Source: DASYTH01 sp045806965 (GTDB lineage Bacteria > Actinomycetota > Actinomycetes > Mycobacteriales > Pseudonocardiaceae). Taken from it: 64,000 bases of DNA. The notes under the pieces are model-generated. The model made no database searches, was not told where the DNA came from, and worked only from the letters and a program-made list of their open reading frames with translations. The DNA lies in contig JBJMIG010000035.1 of NCBI GenBank assembly GCA_045806965.1, forward strand, positions 1 to 64,000, in the 5' to 3' direction. The position numbers were made by a program, and so were the translations under genes. Below are positions 7,556 to 15,547 of the stretch, piece after piece; the stretch's first letter is position 1; the number at the start of each line of letters is the position of its first letter.

Positions 7556-7978
7556 ATGGCCGACGAGGGCGAGGGTTATCTGGTGCGGCCGGTCGGCCGG
7601 GTGGAGTCATCGCTGGTTGACCGGGAGTCCGCACCGAAACAGGGCGACGAGGGCGCGCCGCAAGCCTGGCTGGTGTTCGACCCGGACATGCTGCCGGCGC
7701 TGCGTGACGTCCGCGCCGGCGCCGACATGCTGCTGCTGACGTGGTTCGACCGGGCCAGCCGGGACGTGCTCGCGGTACACCCGAGAGACGACGAGTCGCG
7801 CCCGTTGACCGGCGTGTTCAGCACCCGATCACCGGACCGGCCCAATCCCGTTGGGTTGCACCGGGTGCGGGTCGCGGCGGTGGACGGCCTCCGGCTGCTG
7901 GTCCGTGATCTGGAAGCGCTCGACGGCACCCCGATCGTCGACCTGAAACCGGTGCTCGACCCCGGTACCGAACGCTGA
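7556..7978 (+). CDS. trmO: TrmO family tRNA (N6-threonylcarbamoyladenosine-37) N6-methyltransferase
   Basis: 140 aa, matching the TsaA/YaeB (TrmO) domain. The diagnostic block GVFSTRSPDRPNPVGLHRV (about residues 84-102) is the SAM-binding signature of this beta-barrel methyltransferase, followed by DGTPIVDLKPVLD. The family methylates t6A37 in tRNA-Thr to tune decoding. The protein is shorter than the E. coli enzyme (235 aa), as is usual for single-domain actinobacterial forms. Start ATG at 7556; a run of Asp/Glu/Gly precedes the domain. Convergent with the next gene across a strong hairpin. Confidence 0.85.
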   Translation: MADEGEGYLVRPVGRVESSLVDRESAPKQGDEGAPQAWLVFDPDMLPALRDVRAGADMLLLTWFDRASRDVLAVHPRDDESRPLTGVFSTRSPDRPNPVGLHRVRVAAVDGLRLLVRDLEALDGTPIVDLKPVLDPGTER

Positions 7979-8044
7979 TCCGGGCTCAGCTTGCCCGTGC
8001 CGATGCCGATAGCGATGTCGGGGGCACCGCGAGCCCGGGGGTGG

Positions 8045-8080
8045 GGCCGCGGGCCCGGGCCACAACCCGGGCCCGCGGCC
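8045..8080. terminator. Bidirectional terminator-like hairpin
   Basis: A perfect 15-bp GC stem (8045-8059 with 8066-8080) around the loop CCACAA, midway between the convergent trmO and F420-family genes. No T-tract on either side. Confidence 0.6.
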
Positions 8081-8096
8081 GCGTAGTCCCGGCTCC

Positions 8097-8157
8097 CGCG
8101 AGTCTCGCGCTCAGGCAAGCGAGTCTCGCGCTCAGGCAACTGAGTCCGGCGCTGCCT
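8097..8157. repeat. Dispersed 21-bp repeat, locus 1 (about 2.5 units)
   Basis: Units GCGAGTCTCGCGCTCAGGCAA repeat head to tail, with a degenerate third unit (GAGTCCGGCGCTGCC) ending at the stop of the next minus-strand gene. The same family recurs at 12505, 41375 and 57657. Confidence 0.8.
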
Positions 8158-8596
8158 AGTCTTCGACCGGCTCCAACACGAACAGCGGGATCTCCCGGTC
8201 GGTCTTCTTCTGATACTCGGCGTAGTCCGGCCAGGCTTCGACGGCGCGCTTCCACCAGAGCGCCTTGTCCTCGCCCTTGACCTCGCGCGCCACGTAGTCC
8301 CGCTTGACCGGGCCGTCCTGCAACTCGACCCTCGGATTGGCCACCACGTTGTGGTACCAGACCGGGTGGGTGGGCGCACCGCCGAGCGAGGCCACGACCG
8401 CGTAGCGGCCATCGTGCTCGACGCGCATCAGCGGCGTCTTGCGGAGCTTCCCGGAGCGGGCGCCGAGGGTGGTCAGCACGATGATCGGCGCTCCGCCCGC
8501 GGTGACGCCCTCGGTGCCACCCGACGACTCGTACTTCTCAACCTGCTCGCGGACATAGTCCTGGGAACTGGGTTCGTATTCACCATTCAACGGCAT
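8156..8596 (-). CDS. Deazaflavin (F420)-dependent nitroreductase-family protein
   Basis: About 146 aa from ATG 8596 (a TTG at 8608 would add four residues). Matches the Ddn/Rv3547-like split-barrel family: GAPIIVLTTLGARSGKLRKTPLMRVEHDGRYAVVASLGGAPTHPVWYHNVVANP, then DYVAREVKGEDKALWWKRAVEAWPDYAEYQKKTDREIPLFVLEP. These proteins bind F420H2 and reduce quinones, nitro groups or related electrophiles, and are abundant in mycobacteria and relatives. The physiological substrate is not inferable. Monocistronic; its 3' end touches the dispersed repeat. Confidence 0.85.
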   Translation of the reverse strand: MPLNGEYEPSSQDYVREQVEKYESSGGTEGVTAGGAPIIVLTTLGARSGKLRKTPLMRVEHDGRYAVVASLGGAPTHPVWYHNVVANPRVELQDGPVKRDYVAREVKGEDKALWWKRAVEAWPDYAEYQKKTDREIPLFVLEPVED

Positions 8597-8758
8597 GTCA
8601 TTGACCAACGGACGCCGCGCTGCGGCTATTCCGGGCGCCCTCCGTACCGGTCCGGTCGCGTCGCGTTCTTGTCCCGTCGGTTTGCCCGCCGCCGGCCGCG
8701 GGTAGATATAGGGCGCGGGGCAGTTCCTCGCACGAGCGTGCCGGACGAGGTGTCAGCC

Positions 8759-9145
8759 ATGGACGTGCCCAGAGACAGCCAACTGGACCCCACGGTGCTC
8801 GGCCTCGCCGAGCAGGCCAGGGAGGCCCTGCTCAACCTGTACCTGCGGCTGGCCGGCACGCCGGGGCAGGCGGGGATCACCAGCCCGGTCGAGGTCTGTC
8901 AGGTGCTCGGGTCGTTGAGCTCCATGGTGGACAACCTGGTTCGTAGCCTGCCCGAGCTTGGCGGCTGGCTGGAGCAGCAACTGCTGGCCGGCAGCCTGCC
9001 GTGCGCCGAAGCCGACTTCGACACCCTCACCCGCACCATGCACGATGCCACGTCCGCGCTGTCCCATGCCCGCGGCGTCGCCTCCCAACTCGGCCGCGAT
9101 CTCGCCCGCGCCCGCACCGCCAGTCAGGGCCTGGTCAGCCCCTGA
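8759..9145 (+). CDS. Conserved helical hypothetical protein, 128 aa
   Basis: No family recognised. The ATG at 8759 follows GACGAGG. The sequence is mostly predicted helix (AEQAREALLNLYLRLAG, VCQVLGSLSSMVDNLVRSLPELGGWLEQQLLAG, DTLTRTMHDATSALSHARGVASQLGRDLARARTA) with periodic Leu, suggesting a small coiled-coil bundle. No membrane segment or signal. Its 3' end overlaps the convergent GH3 gene by 22 bp. Codon use looks normal for the window, so it is probably real. Confidence 0.6.
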   Translation: MDVPRDSQLDPTVLGLAEQAREALLNLYLRLAGTPGQAGITSPVEVCQVLGSLSSMVDNLVRSLPELGGWLEQQLLAGSLPCAEADFDTLTRTMHDATSALSHARGVASQLGRDLARARTASQGLVSP

Positions 9146-10704
9146 CCGACCGGTTCGCCGAGCAGCACCTCCGCGGCGGCTTGGGCGCAGACCCGGGCGG
9201 CGCCGTGGGTGGCGAGATAGACGGCGCCGAGCGGGGTGGGACCGGGCAGGCCGAGCTCCACGACCACCGCGTCCGGGCGGGCCGCCAGGATGTGCCGCAC
9301 CGCCGCCGTCATCCAGGGATGGCGATGGGCGTCGCGGACGGTCAGCACCAGCGGGCGGCCGGCGGCGGCTTCGGTCACCGCCGTGACCATCGCGCCGTCG
9401 CCCGCGGCCGCGCCCTGGTGCAGCCGGGTCGAGGTGGCCTCCGGGCGGAGCCGGGCGATCGGGCCGGCCACACCCCACGGCGTGTGCTTGTCGATCGCCT
9501 GGTGCAGCAACGGGCTCAGCTCGACCACGTGTGGCGCTCCGGCCAGCGGCAGCACCCCGCCGGGGTCGGTGAGTCGCACCGCGCGGCGGGCCGCGGTCAG
9601 TCCGATCGCCCCATCCTCCGAGCTGGCCGGCGCGCTGGTCGTCCCGCTGGCCGCGGCGGTCCAGGCGGCCAGCTCCCGCACCCGCCGGGCCGCGTCGGCC
9701 AGGCGCTCCTCGGGCAGCTCTCCCGAGGAGACCGCGTCGACCAGCGCGGTGCGCAGTTCGTCGTAGGTGGACTCGCCGGCGTGCTCGCGGCCGCCGCCGA
9801 CGCAGACCGCGTCCGCGCCGGCGGCGATCGCCCGCACGGCCGCGCCGGCCATCCCGTACCGGTCGGCCACGGCCCGCATCTCGATGCCGTCGGTGATGAT
9901 CAGACCGTCGAAGCCGAGCTCACCGCGGAGCAGCTCGATCAGAATGCGCCGGCTCATGGTGGCCGGCGCGTCGGCGTCGTACGCGGTGACCAGCAGGTGC
10001 GCGGTCATGATCGTGCGCACCCCGGCCTCGATCGCGGCCCGGAACGGTGGCAGCGCGACGGCCGAGAGCTGTGTGGCCGACCCGCCGAGCGCCGGCAGCG
10101 CGAGGTGCGAGTCGACGCTGGTGTCTCCGTGCCCCGGGAAGTGCTTGGCGCAGGCGGCCACCCCGGTGGACTGCAACCCGCGCACCCAGGCCGCCGTGTG
10201 CCTGGCGACCAGTTCCGGATCGGCGCCGAAGGAGCGGACGCCGATCACCGGATTGTCCGGGTTGGAGTTGACGTCGGCGTCCGGCGCGTAGTTCAGCGTG
10301 ACGCCGGCCGCGGCCAGGTCCCGTCCGATGTCGCGGGCGACCGCCTCGGTGAGCGCGGGGTCGTCCACCGCGCCGAGCGCCAGGTTGCCCGGCCGCGAGC
10401 TGCCCCGGTCGGCCTCCAGGCGGGTGACGTCACCGCCCTCCTCGTCGATGGCCACCACCACGTCCGGGTTCTCCGCCCGCATCGCGTCGACCAGCGCACG
10501 CACCTGGGCCGGGTGCTCGATGTTGCGGGAGAACAACACGACCCCACCGAGCCCGCCGGCCAGCCTGCGGCGTAACCAGTCGGGCGGCGCCGTTCCCACA
10601 AACCCGGGTTGGAGAACGGTGTCGGCGAGGGTGTACAGGTCGGCCTCCGAGGAGTTGGTCCAAGCACTGGTATCCGCGGTCCGAACCCAGTGGTCCGAAC
10701 ACAA
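9124..10704 (-). CDS. Glycoside hydrolase family 3, beta-N-acetylhexosaminidase (NagZ-like)
   Basis: About 526 aa. NagZ-type GH3 features: VVVAIDEEGGDVTRLE, the catalytic-loop block CAKHFPGHGDTSVDSHLALP (about residues 191-210), and the nucleophile region GLIITDGIEMRAVADRYG with Asp in TDG. The family removes terminal GlcNAc from peptidoglycan fragments or chitooligosaccharides. A C-terminal domain of about 200 residues follows the catalytic domain, as in longer actinobacterial forms. No signal peptide, so cytosolic. The start is uncertain: the earliest in-frame codon is a TTG at 10704 with no ribosome site, and it touches a DasR-like operator, so the true start may lie a little downstream. 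Confidence 0.85.
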   Translation of the reverse strand: MCSDHWVRTADTSAWTNSSEADLYTLADTVLQPGFVGTAPPDWLRRRLAGGLGGVVLFSRNIEHPAQVRALVDAMRAENPDVVVAIDEEGGDVTRLEADRGSSRPGNLALGAVDDPALTEAVARDIGRDLAAAGVTLNYAPDADVNSNPDNPVIGVRSFGADPELVARHTAAWVRGLQSTGVAACAKHFPGHGDTSVDSHLALPALGGSATQLSAVALPPFRAAIEAGVRTIMTAHLLVTAYDADAPATMSRRILIELLRGELGFDGLIITDGIEMRAVADRYGMAGAAVRAIAAGADAVCVGGGREHAGESTYDELRTALVDAVSSGELPEERLADAARRVRELAAWTAAASGTTSAPASSEDGAIGLTAARRAVRLTDPGGVLPLAGAPHVVELSPLLHQAIDKHTPWGVAGPIARLRPEATSTRLHQGAAAGDGAMVTAVTEAAAGRPLVLTVRDAHRHPWMTAAVRHILAARPDAVVVELGLPGPTPLGAVYLATHGAARVCAQAAAEVLLGEPVGQGLTRP

Positions 10705-10718
10705 TGGTCTAAACCATT
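10703..10718 (-). promoter_or_regulatory. DasR-like operator (dre) upstream of the GH3 gene
   Basis: AATGGTCTAAACCATT is a 16-bp near-perfect palindrome matching 13 of 16 positions of the Streptomyces DasR consensus AGTGGTCTAGACCACT. A half-site (AGTGGTCC) lies at 10689-10696. DasR represses GlcNAc and chitin genes and is released by amino-sugar phosphates, which fits a hexosaminidase. Confidence 0.6.
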
Positions 10719-10782
10719 AGGTCCGCCAGGAGAGTCGCACGGCGCCGGCCGGCGGTCAAGCAGGGCAACGCGAGAGGGCAGC

Positions 10783-12441
10783 CTACGCCTGCGCGGTCAG
10801 CCACACCGCGGTGTCCCGAGGCAGCCTGCCGTCGTCGAGCGGGCCGCTCAGCAGCAGCACCCGCGCGCCGGCCGGCAGCTCGAACGGCGTCTCGGACAGG
10901 TTCACCGCGGACCGGAAACCCGGGTTCCGCTCGAACAGCAGCACCCCGGGCGGCGCGTCCAGCCAACGCATCGTGCCGTCGCCGAGTGCCGGGTGATCGC
11001 GGCGCAACCGAAGCGCCGCCCGGTAGAGCTCCAGCATCGAGTGCTCGTCGCCGGTCTGCGCCTCGACCGTGTAGTCCTTCCACGCGGTCGGCTGCGGCAG
11101 CCAGGGCCGGCGGCCGTCCGGCGCGGCGAAGCCGAACGGCGGCGCGTCGCCCGCCCACGGCATCGGCACCCGGCAGCCGTCCCGGCCGCGGTTGGTGCCC
11201 CCGGAGCGCTCGAAGGTCGGGTCCTGCAACAACTCCTCCGGCAGGTCCGCCACCTCCCACAGGCCGAGCTCCTCGCCCTGGTACAGATAGGCGCCGCCGG
11301 GCAGGGCGAGCATCAGTAACGCGGCCGCCCTGGCCCGGCGCAGGCCCAGCTCAAGGTCGACCGGTTCGATCTTCTCGGTGCGCGGCCCGAGCCCCTCGGT
11401 GTGCGCCCGGCCGTAACGGGTGACGTGCCTGGTCACGTCGTGGTTGGAGAGCACCCAGGTGGCCGGCGCGCCCACCGCGTTCAGCGCGCCGACGCTGTCG
11501 TCGATCACCTCGCGCAGCCGGTCGGGCTCCCACGGGCAGCGCAGAAAGTCGAAGTTGAACGCGGTGTGCAGCTCGTCCGGACGCACGTAGCGGGCCAGCC
11601 GCTCGGCGTTGGCCACCCAGGCCTCGGCCACGAACGTCGCGCCCGGGTACTCGTCGATCAGTCGGCGCCAGGATTGGTAGATCCCGTGCACCTCGTCGCG
11701 GTCCCAGTGCGGGTGGTCGAGCCGGCTCGGCGGTTCGAGCACGTCCTCGCGCTCGACGCCGAGGTCCGGCAGGCCGCGCTGCTTGATCAGCCCGTGCGCC
11801 ACGTCGATGCGGAAGCCGTCCACCCCGCGGTCCAGCCAGAACCGCAGGATGTCGAGGAACTCGGCGCGAACCTCGGGGTTCTCCCAGTTCAGGTCGGGCT
11901 GCTGCGGGGCGAACAGGTGCAGGTACCACTCGCCAGCCGGTTCCCGGGACCAGGCGGGACCGCCGAACACGCTATCCCAGTCGTTGGGCGGCCCGCCGGT
12001 GTTCCCGGCGTTCCCGGTGGTGTTGCCGCTCTCGGCCGCGGGGCCGCGCCGGAACACGTAGCGGTCGCGCTCCGGCGAGCCCGGCGGTGCGGCCAGCGCC
12101 CGCTGAAACCACGGATGCCGGTCCGAGGTGTGGTTGGGCACCAGGTCGATGATCACCTTGAGGCCGTGCTCGTGTGCCTCCGAGAGCAGCGTCTCGGCCT
12201 GCGCGAGGGTGCCGAACATCGGCTGGATGGCCCGGTAGTCGGCCACGTCGTAGCCGCCGTCGGCCATCGGGGACGGGTACCACGGGGTGATCCAGATCGC
12301 GTCGACCCCGAGGTCGCGCAGGTACGGCAGGCGGGAGCGGATGCCCTCGACGTCCCCGTTGCCGTCGGCGTCGGCGTCGGCGAAGCTGCGGATGTAGATC
12401 TCGTAGATGACGGCGTCGCGCCACCACTCGGTCTGCGTCAT
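10783..12441 (-). CDS. GH13 alpha-glucosidase / oligo-1,6-glucosidase family
   Basis: 552 aa from ATG 12441 (GAGGATAGG upstream). All GH13 blocks are present: WWRDAVIYEIYIRSFAD, IIDLVPNHTSDRHPWF, GFRIDVAHG (nucleophile Asp), TFVAEAW (acid Glu) and VLSNHDVTRH. The arrangement matches the actinobacterial alpha-glucosidase subfamily, which hydrolyses maltose or short alpha-1,4/1,6 oligosaccharides. No signal peptide, so it acts inside the cell. It is divergent from a Crp-family regulator; the shared upstream region carries the dispersed repeat and a dyad that could be the regulator's operator. Exact linkage specificity is not readable. Confidence 0.88.
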   Translation of the reverse strand: MTQTEWWRDAVIYEIYIRSFADADADGNGDVEGIRSRLPYLRDLGVDAIWITPWYPSPMADGGYDVADYRAIQPMFGTLAQAETLLSEAHEHGLKVIIDLVPNHTSDRHPWFQRALAAPPGSPERDRYVFRRGPAAESGNTTGNAGNTGGPPNDWDSVFGGPAWSREPAGEWYLHLFAPQQPDLNWENPEVRAEFLDILRFWLDRGVDGFRIDVAHGLIKQRGLPDLGVEREDVLEPPSRLDHPHWDRDEVHGIYQSWRRLIDEYPGATFVAEAWVANAERLARYVRPDELHTAFNFDFLRCPWEPDRLREVIDDSVGALNAVGAPATWVLSNHDVTRHVTRYGRAHTEGLGPRTEKIEPVDLELGLRRARAAALLMLALPGGAYLYQGEELGLWEVADLPEELLQDPTFERSGGTNRGRDGCRVPMPWAGDAPPFGFAAPDGRRPWLPQPTAWKDYTVEAQTGDEHSMLELYRAALRLRRDHPALGDGTMRWLDAPPGVLLFERNPGFRSAVNLSETPFELPAGARVLLLSGPLDDGRLPRDTAVWLTAQA

Positions 12442-12504
12442 GCACCTATCCTCCACATGACGCGGACCGGGGCGCTGACCGAGCGGCGGGGTTTCCGGGG
12501 AATG

Positions 12505-12547
12505 TTGCCCGAGCGCGTCACTCAGTTGCCTGAGCGCGAGACTCGCG
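12505..12547. repeat. Dispersed 21-bp repeat, locus 2 (two units)
   Basis: TTGCCCGAGCGCGTCACTCAG followed by TTGCCTGAGCGCGAGACTCGC, in the divergent promoter region between the alpha-glucosidase and the Crp-family gene. Confidence 0.8.
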
Positions 12548-12616
12548 GGTGGGGGTGCGGGGTGGTTCAGTGAATCTGCATGGGCCAAGCCAAACGCGTT
12601 GACTTTGCCGGCATTG

Positions 12617-12628
12617 TGTCAAATGACA
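12617..12628. promoter_or_regulatory. Palindrome upstream of the Crp/Fnr-family gene
   Basis: TGTCA-AA-TGACA is a perfect 5-2-5 dyad within TTGTGTCAAATGACAAAG, typical in size for a Crp/Fnr dimer. It lies 37 bp before the preferred GTG start, so it could be autoregulatory. Confidence 0.4.
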
Positions 12629-12664
12629 AAGAGCGGGCACTTAGTTCCGGGGGACCCTACCCAG

Positions 12665-13375
12665 GTGGGCACTACCGCGCCGCCGGCGGCGAGCTTCTGG
12701 TCGAGACTGACCGTGACGGAACGCGGCGAGCTGCACCAGGTGGGCACCCGGACCCGGTTCGAGGCCGACCAGCCCCTGCTCAGCCAAGGGGACCGCAGCC
12801 GGCATCTGGTCGTGCTGCTGGCCGGCTCGGTCAAGGCGACCAAGAGCGTCGGCACCGGACCCGAGCAGGTGCTCGCGTTGTGCGGTCCCGGTTCCGTGGT
12901 CGGCGAGGTGGCCGCGCTCACCGGGGCGCCCCGCTCGGCCACGATCACCGCGCTGGAGCGGGGCGAGGCGCTGATCGTCAGCGCCGAGGAGTACGCCGGC
13001 GTGGCTCGCCGGCACCCTGGTTTGCGCCACGAACTGGAGCGGGCGTTGGCGCACCGGCTGATACAGGCCGACGAGCGGCGCTCAAGGACGGCGCTGCCGA
13101 GCACGCTGCCCCGGCTGGCCGCGCTGCTCGCCGACCTGGCCGACCAGTTCGCCGATGCCGGTGCGCCGGCCGTCGTGCCCATCACCCAGTTCGACCTGGC
13201 CAGCCTGGCCGGCTCCTCCCGGTCCTCGACCGCGCGGGCCCTGCGCCGGCTCAAGGCCATGAACCTGGTGCGCACCGGCCGGGGCACGATCACCGTCGCC
13301 GACTCCGCGGCGCTACGAGACCTCGCCGGGCTACCGGCAGCTCGAACCGGGCCTGAACACCGGCGGCTCGGCTGA
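12665..13375 (+). CDS. Crp/Fnr-family transcriptional regulator
   Basis: About 236 aa. N-terminal cyclic-nucleotide-binding barrel (TRFEADQPLLSQGDRSRHLVVLLAGSVKATK, LALCGPGSVVGEVAALTGAPRSATITALERGEALIVS), dimer helix, and a C-terminal Crp winged helix (PITQFDLASLAGSSRSSTARALRRLKAMNLVRTGRGTITVAD). The barrel keeps the G-E-x-A pattern, but whether it binds cAMP is open. GTG 12665 (GGGGGA upstream) is preferred over an earlier in-frame ATG at 12599 because the operator-like dyad then falls outside the gene. The 3' end overlaps the convergent cyclase-like gene by 45 bp. Confidence 0.85.
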   Translation: MGTTAPPAASFWSRLTVTERGELHQVGTRTRFEADQPLLSQGDRSRHLVVLLAGSVKATKSVGTGPEQVLALCGPGSVVGEVAALTGAPRSATITALERGEALIVSAEEYAGVARRHPGLRHELERALAHRLIQADERRSRTALPSTLPRLAALLADLADQFADAGAPAVVPITQFDLASLAGSSRSSTARALRRLKAMNLVRTGRGTITVADSAALRDLAGLPAARTGPEHRRLG

Positions 13376-14098
13376 CGGCGTACCGGCGACCACGGACGGG
13401 CTGGTGATCCCGGCGAGCATCGCGCTCAGCACCGCGACGGCGACGACCGCGCTCAGCCCGACATACCCCGGCCGGCGCCGCCACCACCGGTTGCGGGCCG
13501 GACCCGCCGGCGCGCCGGGGTCCGGTTCGGGCGCGGTGATCCAGGCGATGGTCGGCCCCTCCTTGGTGCGTACCCGAACCGCCCGGTACGCCTCGGCGTG
13601 CGCGTCCGGTACCCGCTGCACCACCTCGCGGTAGAAGTGCTGCGACACGACCAGCGCGAGCGGGCCGGGGGAGCGGGCCAGCATCCGCTTCAGCGGTGCC
13701 GCGTCGACCATCCGGAACGCCTCGATCACCGCGGGACTGGCCGCGTAGGTCCCGTCGAACTCCACCTCGGCGACGCCGATCGCCACCCGCAGCCGGACCC
13801 GCTCCTCGGCCGGCCGGTTCGCGTTGTGCCGGTGCAGTGCCTGCACGAGCAGGCCGGGCCAAGGGTGGGCCAGCAGGGTTTTCGGCATGCCGGCCGGCAG
13901 CAGCACGCGCAGGCCGTCGCCGAGCTCGTCGCCGTCGCCCGGCCGCCAGTCGACGCCGATGTGGCGCAGCGTCTCGCGGACCACCGAGGTCATGGTGCGC
14001 CGGGCGACCCATTGCGCCCGCCGGCCGCACCGGCCGAATCCGGCGATGTCCACGATCAACACGCTGTGATGTCGTAGCAACGGTGACGTGAAGGTCAC
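13331..14098 (-). CDS. Degenerate nucleotidyl-cyclase-domain protein with C-terminal membrane helix
   Basis: 255 aa from GTG 14098 (GGGGAG upstream). The opening HHSVLIVDIAGFGRCGR resembles the first metal-binding strand of class III cyclases. RLRVAIGVAEVEFDGTYAASPAVIEAFRMVDAAPLKRML resembles the later cyclase-core segment in actinobacterial proteins of this type, but the second metal Asp and the substrate residues are not evident, so catalysis is doubtful. A single hydrophobic helix (YVGLSAVVAVAVLSAMLAG) follows near the C-terminus. Convergent with the Crp-family gene, to which a ligand link is tempting but unproven. Confidence 0.55.
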   Translation of the reverse strand: MTFTSPLLRHHSVLIVDIAGFGRCGRRAQWVARRTMTSVVRETLRHIGVDWRPGDGDELGDGLRVLLPAGMPKTLLAHPWPGLLVQALHRHNANRPAEERVRLRVAIGVAEVEFDGTYAASPAVIEAFRMVDAAPLKRMLARSPGPLALVVSQHFYREVVQRVPDAHAEAYRAVRVRTKEGPTIAWITAPEPDPGAPAGPARNRWWRRRPGYVGLSAVVAVAVLSAMLAGITSPSVVAGTPSAEPPVFRPGSSCR

Positions 14099-14175
14099 GA
14101 CACTCAGCTCCCCGACTAAATCTCCATGATCTTGGGCTGGATCGATTCGAGGATTCTGGTGATCGCCAGGGCGGC

Positions 14176-14237
14176 CGGACAGTGCTCTGCCGGACATTGT
14201 CCGCATTTGGCCATACAGCTTGCGGACACCGTCCGCA
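14176..14237. promoter_or_regulatory. Operator-like cluster of CGGAC-N3-GTCCG palindromes
   Basis: Perfect sites at 14191-14203 (CGGACATTGTCCG) and 14223-14235 (CGGACACCGTCCG, extended to a 7-3-7 dyad at 14221-14237), plus a degenerate site at 14176-14188 (CGGACAGTGCTCT). They lie between the LuxR-type gene and the cyclase-like gene, both transcribed leftward. Confidence 0.55.
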
Positions 14238-14257
14238 TCCGGCCAGGGCACCGCGGG

Positions 14258-15238
14258 CTAGATCCAGCCGCGCTTGGCCGCGGCCGCGCCGGCGGCGAAC
14301 CGGGTGTCGACGCCGAGCACGGTCAGGATCTCCTTGACGTGCCGGCGGATCGTTCGCACGCTGGTCCCGGTGCGGTGGGCGATCACCTCGTCGGACAGCC
14401 CGGACACGAGCAGGTACAACACCTTGCGGCGAACCTGGGTGAGCTCCTGGCTGGCCGGCTGCCCCAACACGGTGCTGGCCGGGTCGGCCCACTGCTGGTC
14501 GAACCAGTCCGCCAGCAGGGTGAGCAGCGGCGTGGCCCGGATCAGCAGCGCGCCATCCGGCTCCATGCTGAGCAGCGCGAGGGCGTCGTCCACGTGCATC
14601 ATCCGCACCGGCACGGTGTGCCGGATCCGGGCCTGCTCGCCGGCCTGCACCGAGCGGTCGATCGAGTCCTGGCCCCAGGACGTCGCGGCGTAGGCGGTGT
14701 CGTAGATCATCCGGAACTCGACGCCCGAGGCGATCGCCTCGGCCGGCGGCTGGAGCGTCGCCTCGTCGATCGAGCGGGTCGAGCCGCCGGTGATGGTGCC
14801 GCGCAACAACCTGGTCGACGACCGGTAGAGCCCGGCGGCAACCATCCCGATCTCGGTGGGCTCGCGCATCACGCGCACGCCCTGGATGTCCTCCATGATC
14901 GGCGACCCGAGGCCGGGATTGGCGAAGACCGTTCTGGCGAACCGGCCCCAGCCCTGGAACAACCCCTGCTGAAGCTCGAGCACCCGTCGGTGATGGCGGT
15001 TGAGCACCAGGCGCAGGGCCACCGCGGGCGGCACCGGCCGCACCACGAGGCCGTCGCCGCTCACGCTGAGCACGCCGGACTCGAACAGTTCGCGTCCGAC
15101 CGGGCCGTCCAGGTCGAATGCGCCAGGTTCGGTGCCGATCGGCATTCGCACCGCTTCGAGCAGGTCGTCATATGCTTGTGCCGCCTGGGGGCTGACCAGG
15201 CCGGCGAGCACGCCCGCCGGCCCCTCAGAGCGTGTCAC
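14258..15238 (-). CDS. LuxR-type HTH regulator with TrmB-like sensor region
   Basis: 326 aa. The C-terminus is a LuxR/FixJ helix-turn-helix (LTQVRRKVLYLLVSGLSDEVIAHRTGTSVRTIRRHVKEILTVLGV, about 268-312). The N-terminal two thirds resemble actinobacterial TrmB/LuxR hybrids (SPQAAQAYDDLLEAVRMPIG, SIDEATLQPPAEAIASGVEFRMIYDT, RHTVPVRMMHVDDALALLSMEPDGALLIRATPLLTLLADWFDQQW), which are orphan regulators often controlling secondary metabolism. No receiver domain. The first promoter downstream carries paired palindromes that could be its target. Confidence 0.8.
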   Translation of the reverse strand: MTRSEGPAGVLAGLVSPQAAQAYDDLLEAVRMPIGTEPGAFDLDGPVGRELFESGVLSVSGDGLVVRPVPPAVALRLVLNRHHRRVLELQQGLFQGWGRFARTVFANPGLGSPIMEDIQGVRVMREPTEIGMVAAGLYRSSTRLLRGTITGGSTRSIDEATLQPPAEAIASGVEFRMIYDTAYAATSWGQDSIDRSVQAGEQARIRHTVPVRMMHVDDALALLSMEPDGALLIRATPLLTLLADWFDQQWADPASTVLGQPASQELTQVRRKVLYLLVSGLSDEVIAHRTGTSVRTIRRHVKEILTVLGVDTRFAAGAAAAKRGWI

Positions 15239-15547
15239 CCAACAATGATGCTCAATCCCAAGGCCGTTTCGGGCGACGAAAACAGGACAGTTTGCGCAGT
15301 TCAGGCCGGCGCCGCCGGCAGCGTCGACCGGCGTGCCCGCTCGGCGAGGTCCACAGTGGATTTACCTGGCCACCTCGAAGGTGCGTCGACCCGAGGGGGT
15401 TGACGGGAAATCATGAGCCGGTGGCTACCGTAACCGCGGCTGCCGGTTCCCCAAGGCGATCTTGGGACCCGGCCTGGATGTGCTGAGCGTGACCGTCCGC
15501 GGTCAACGGCCGACGGCGGCCACTCGGCGCGGAGGGGAGGAGAAGCG
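15239..15547. other. Intergenic region between the LuxR-type regulator and the antiporter
   Basis: 309 bp between divergent genes. A hairpin (CCCAAG at 15450-15455 with CTTGGG at 15461-15466) lies in the leader of the antiporter, and a strong purine-rich ribosome site (GGAGGGGAGGAG) precedes its TTG. No ORF with coding character seen. Confidence 0.5.

Noticed and set aside
8097..8157. CRISPR-like short repeats
   Set aside because: Units are directly adjacent with no unique spacers, at most four per locus, and no cas genes occur in the window.
8351..8758. Upstream extension of the helical hypothetical at 8759
   Set aside because: The added sequence is antisense to the F420-family gene and has no start signal; GACGAGG precedes the ATG at 8759.
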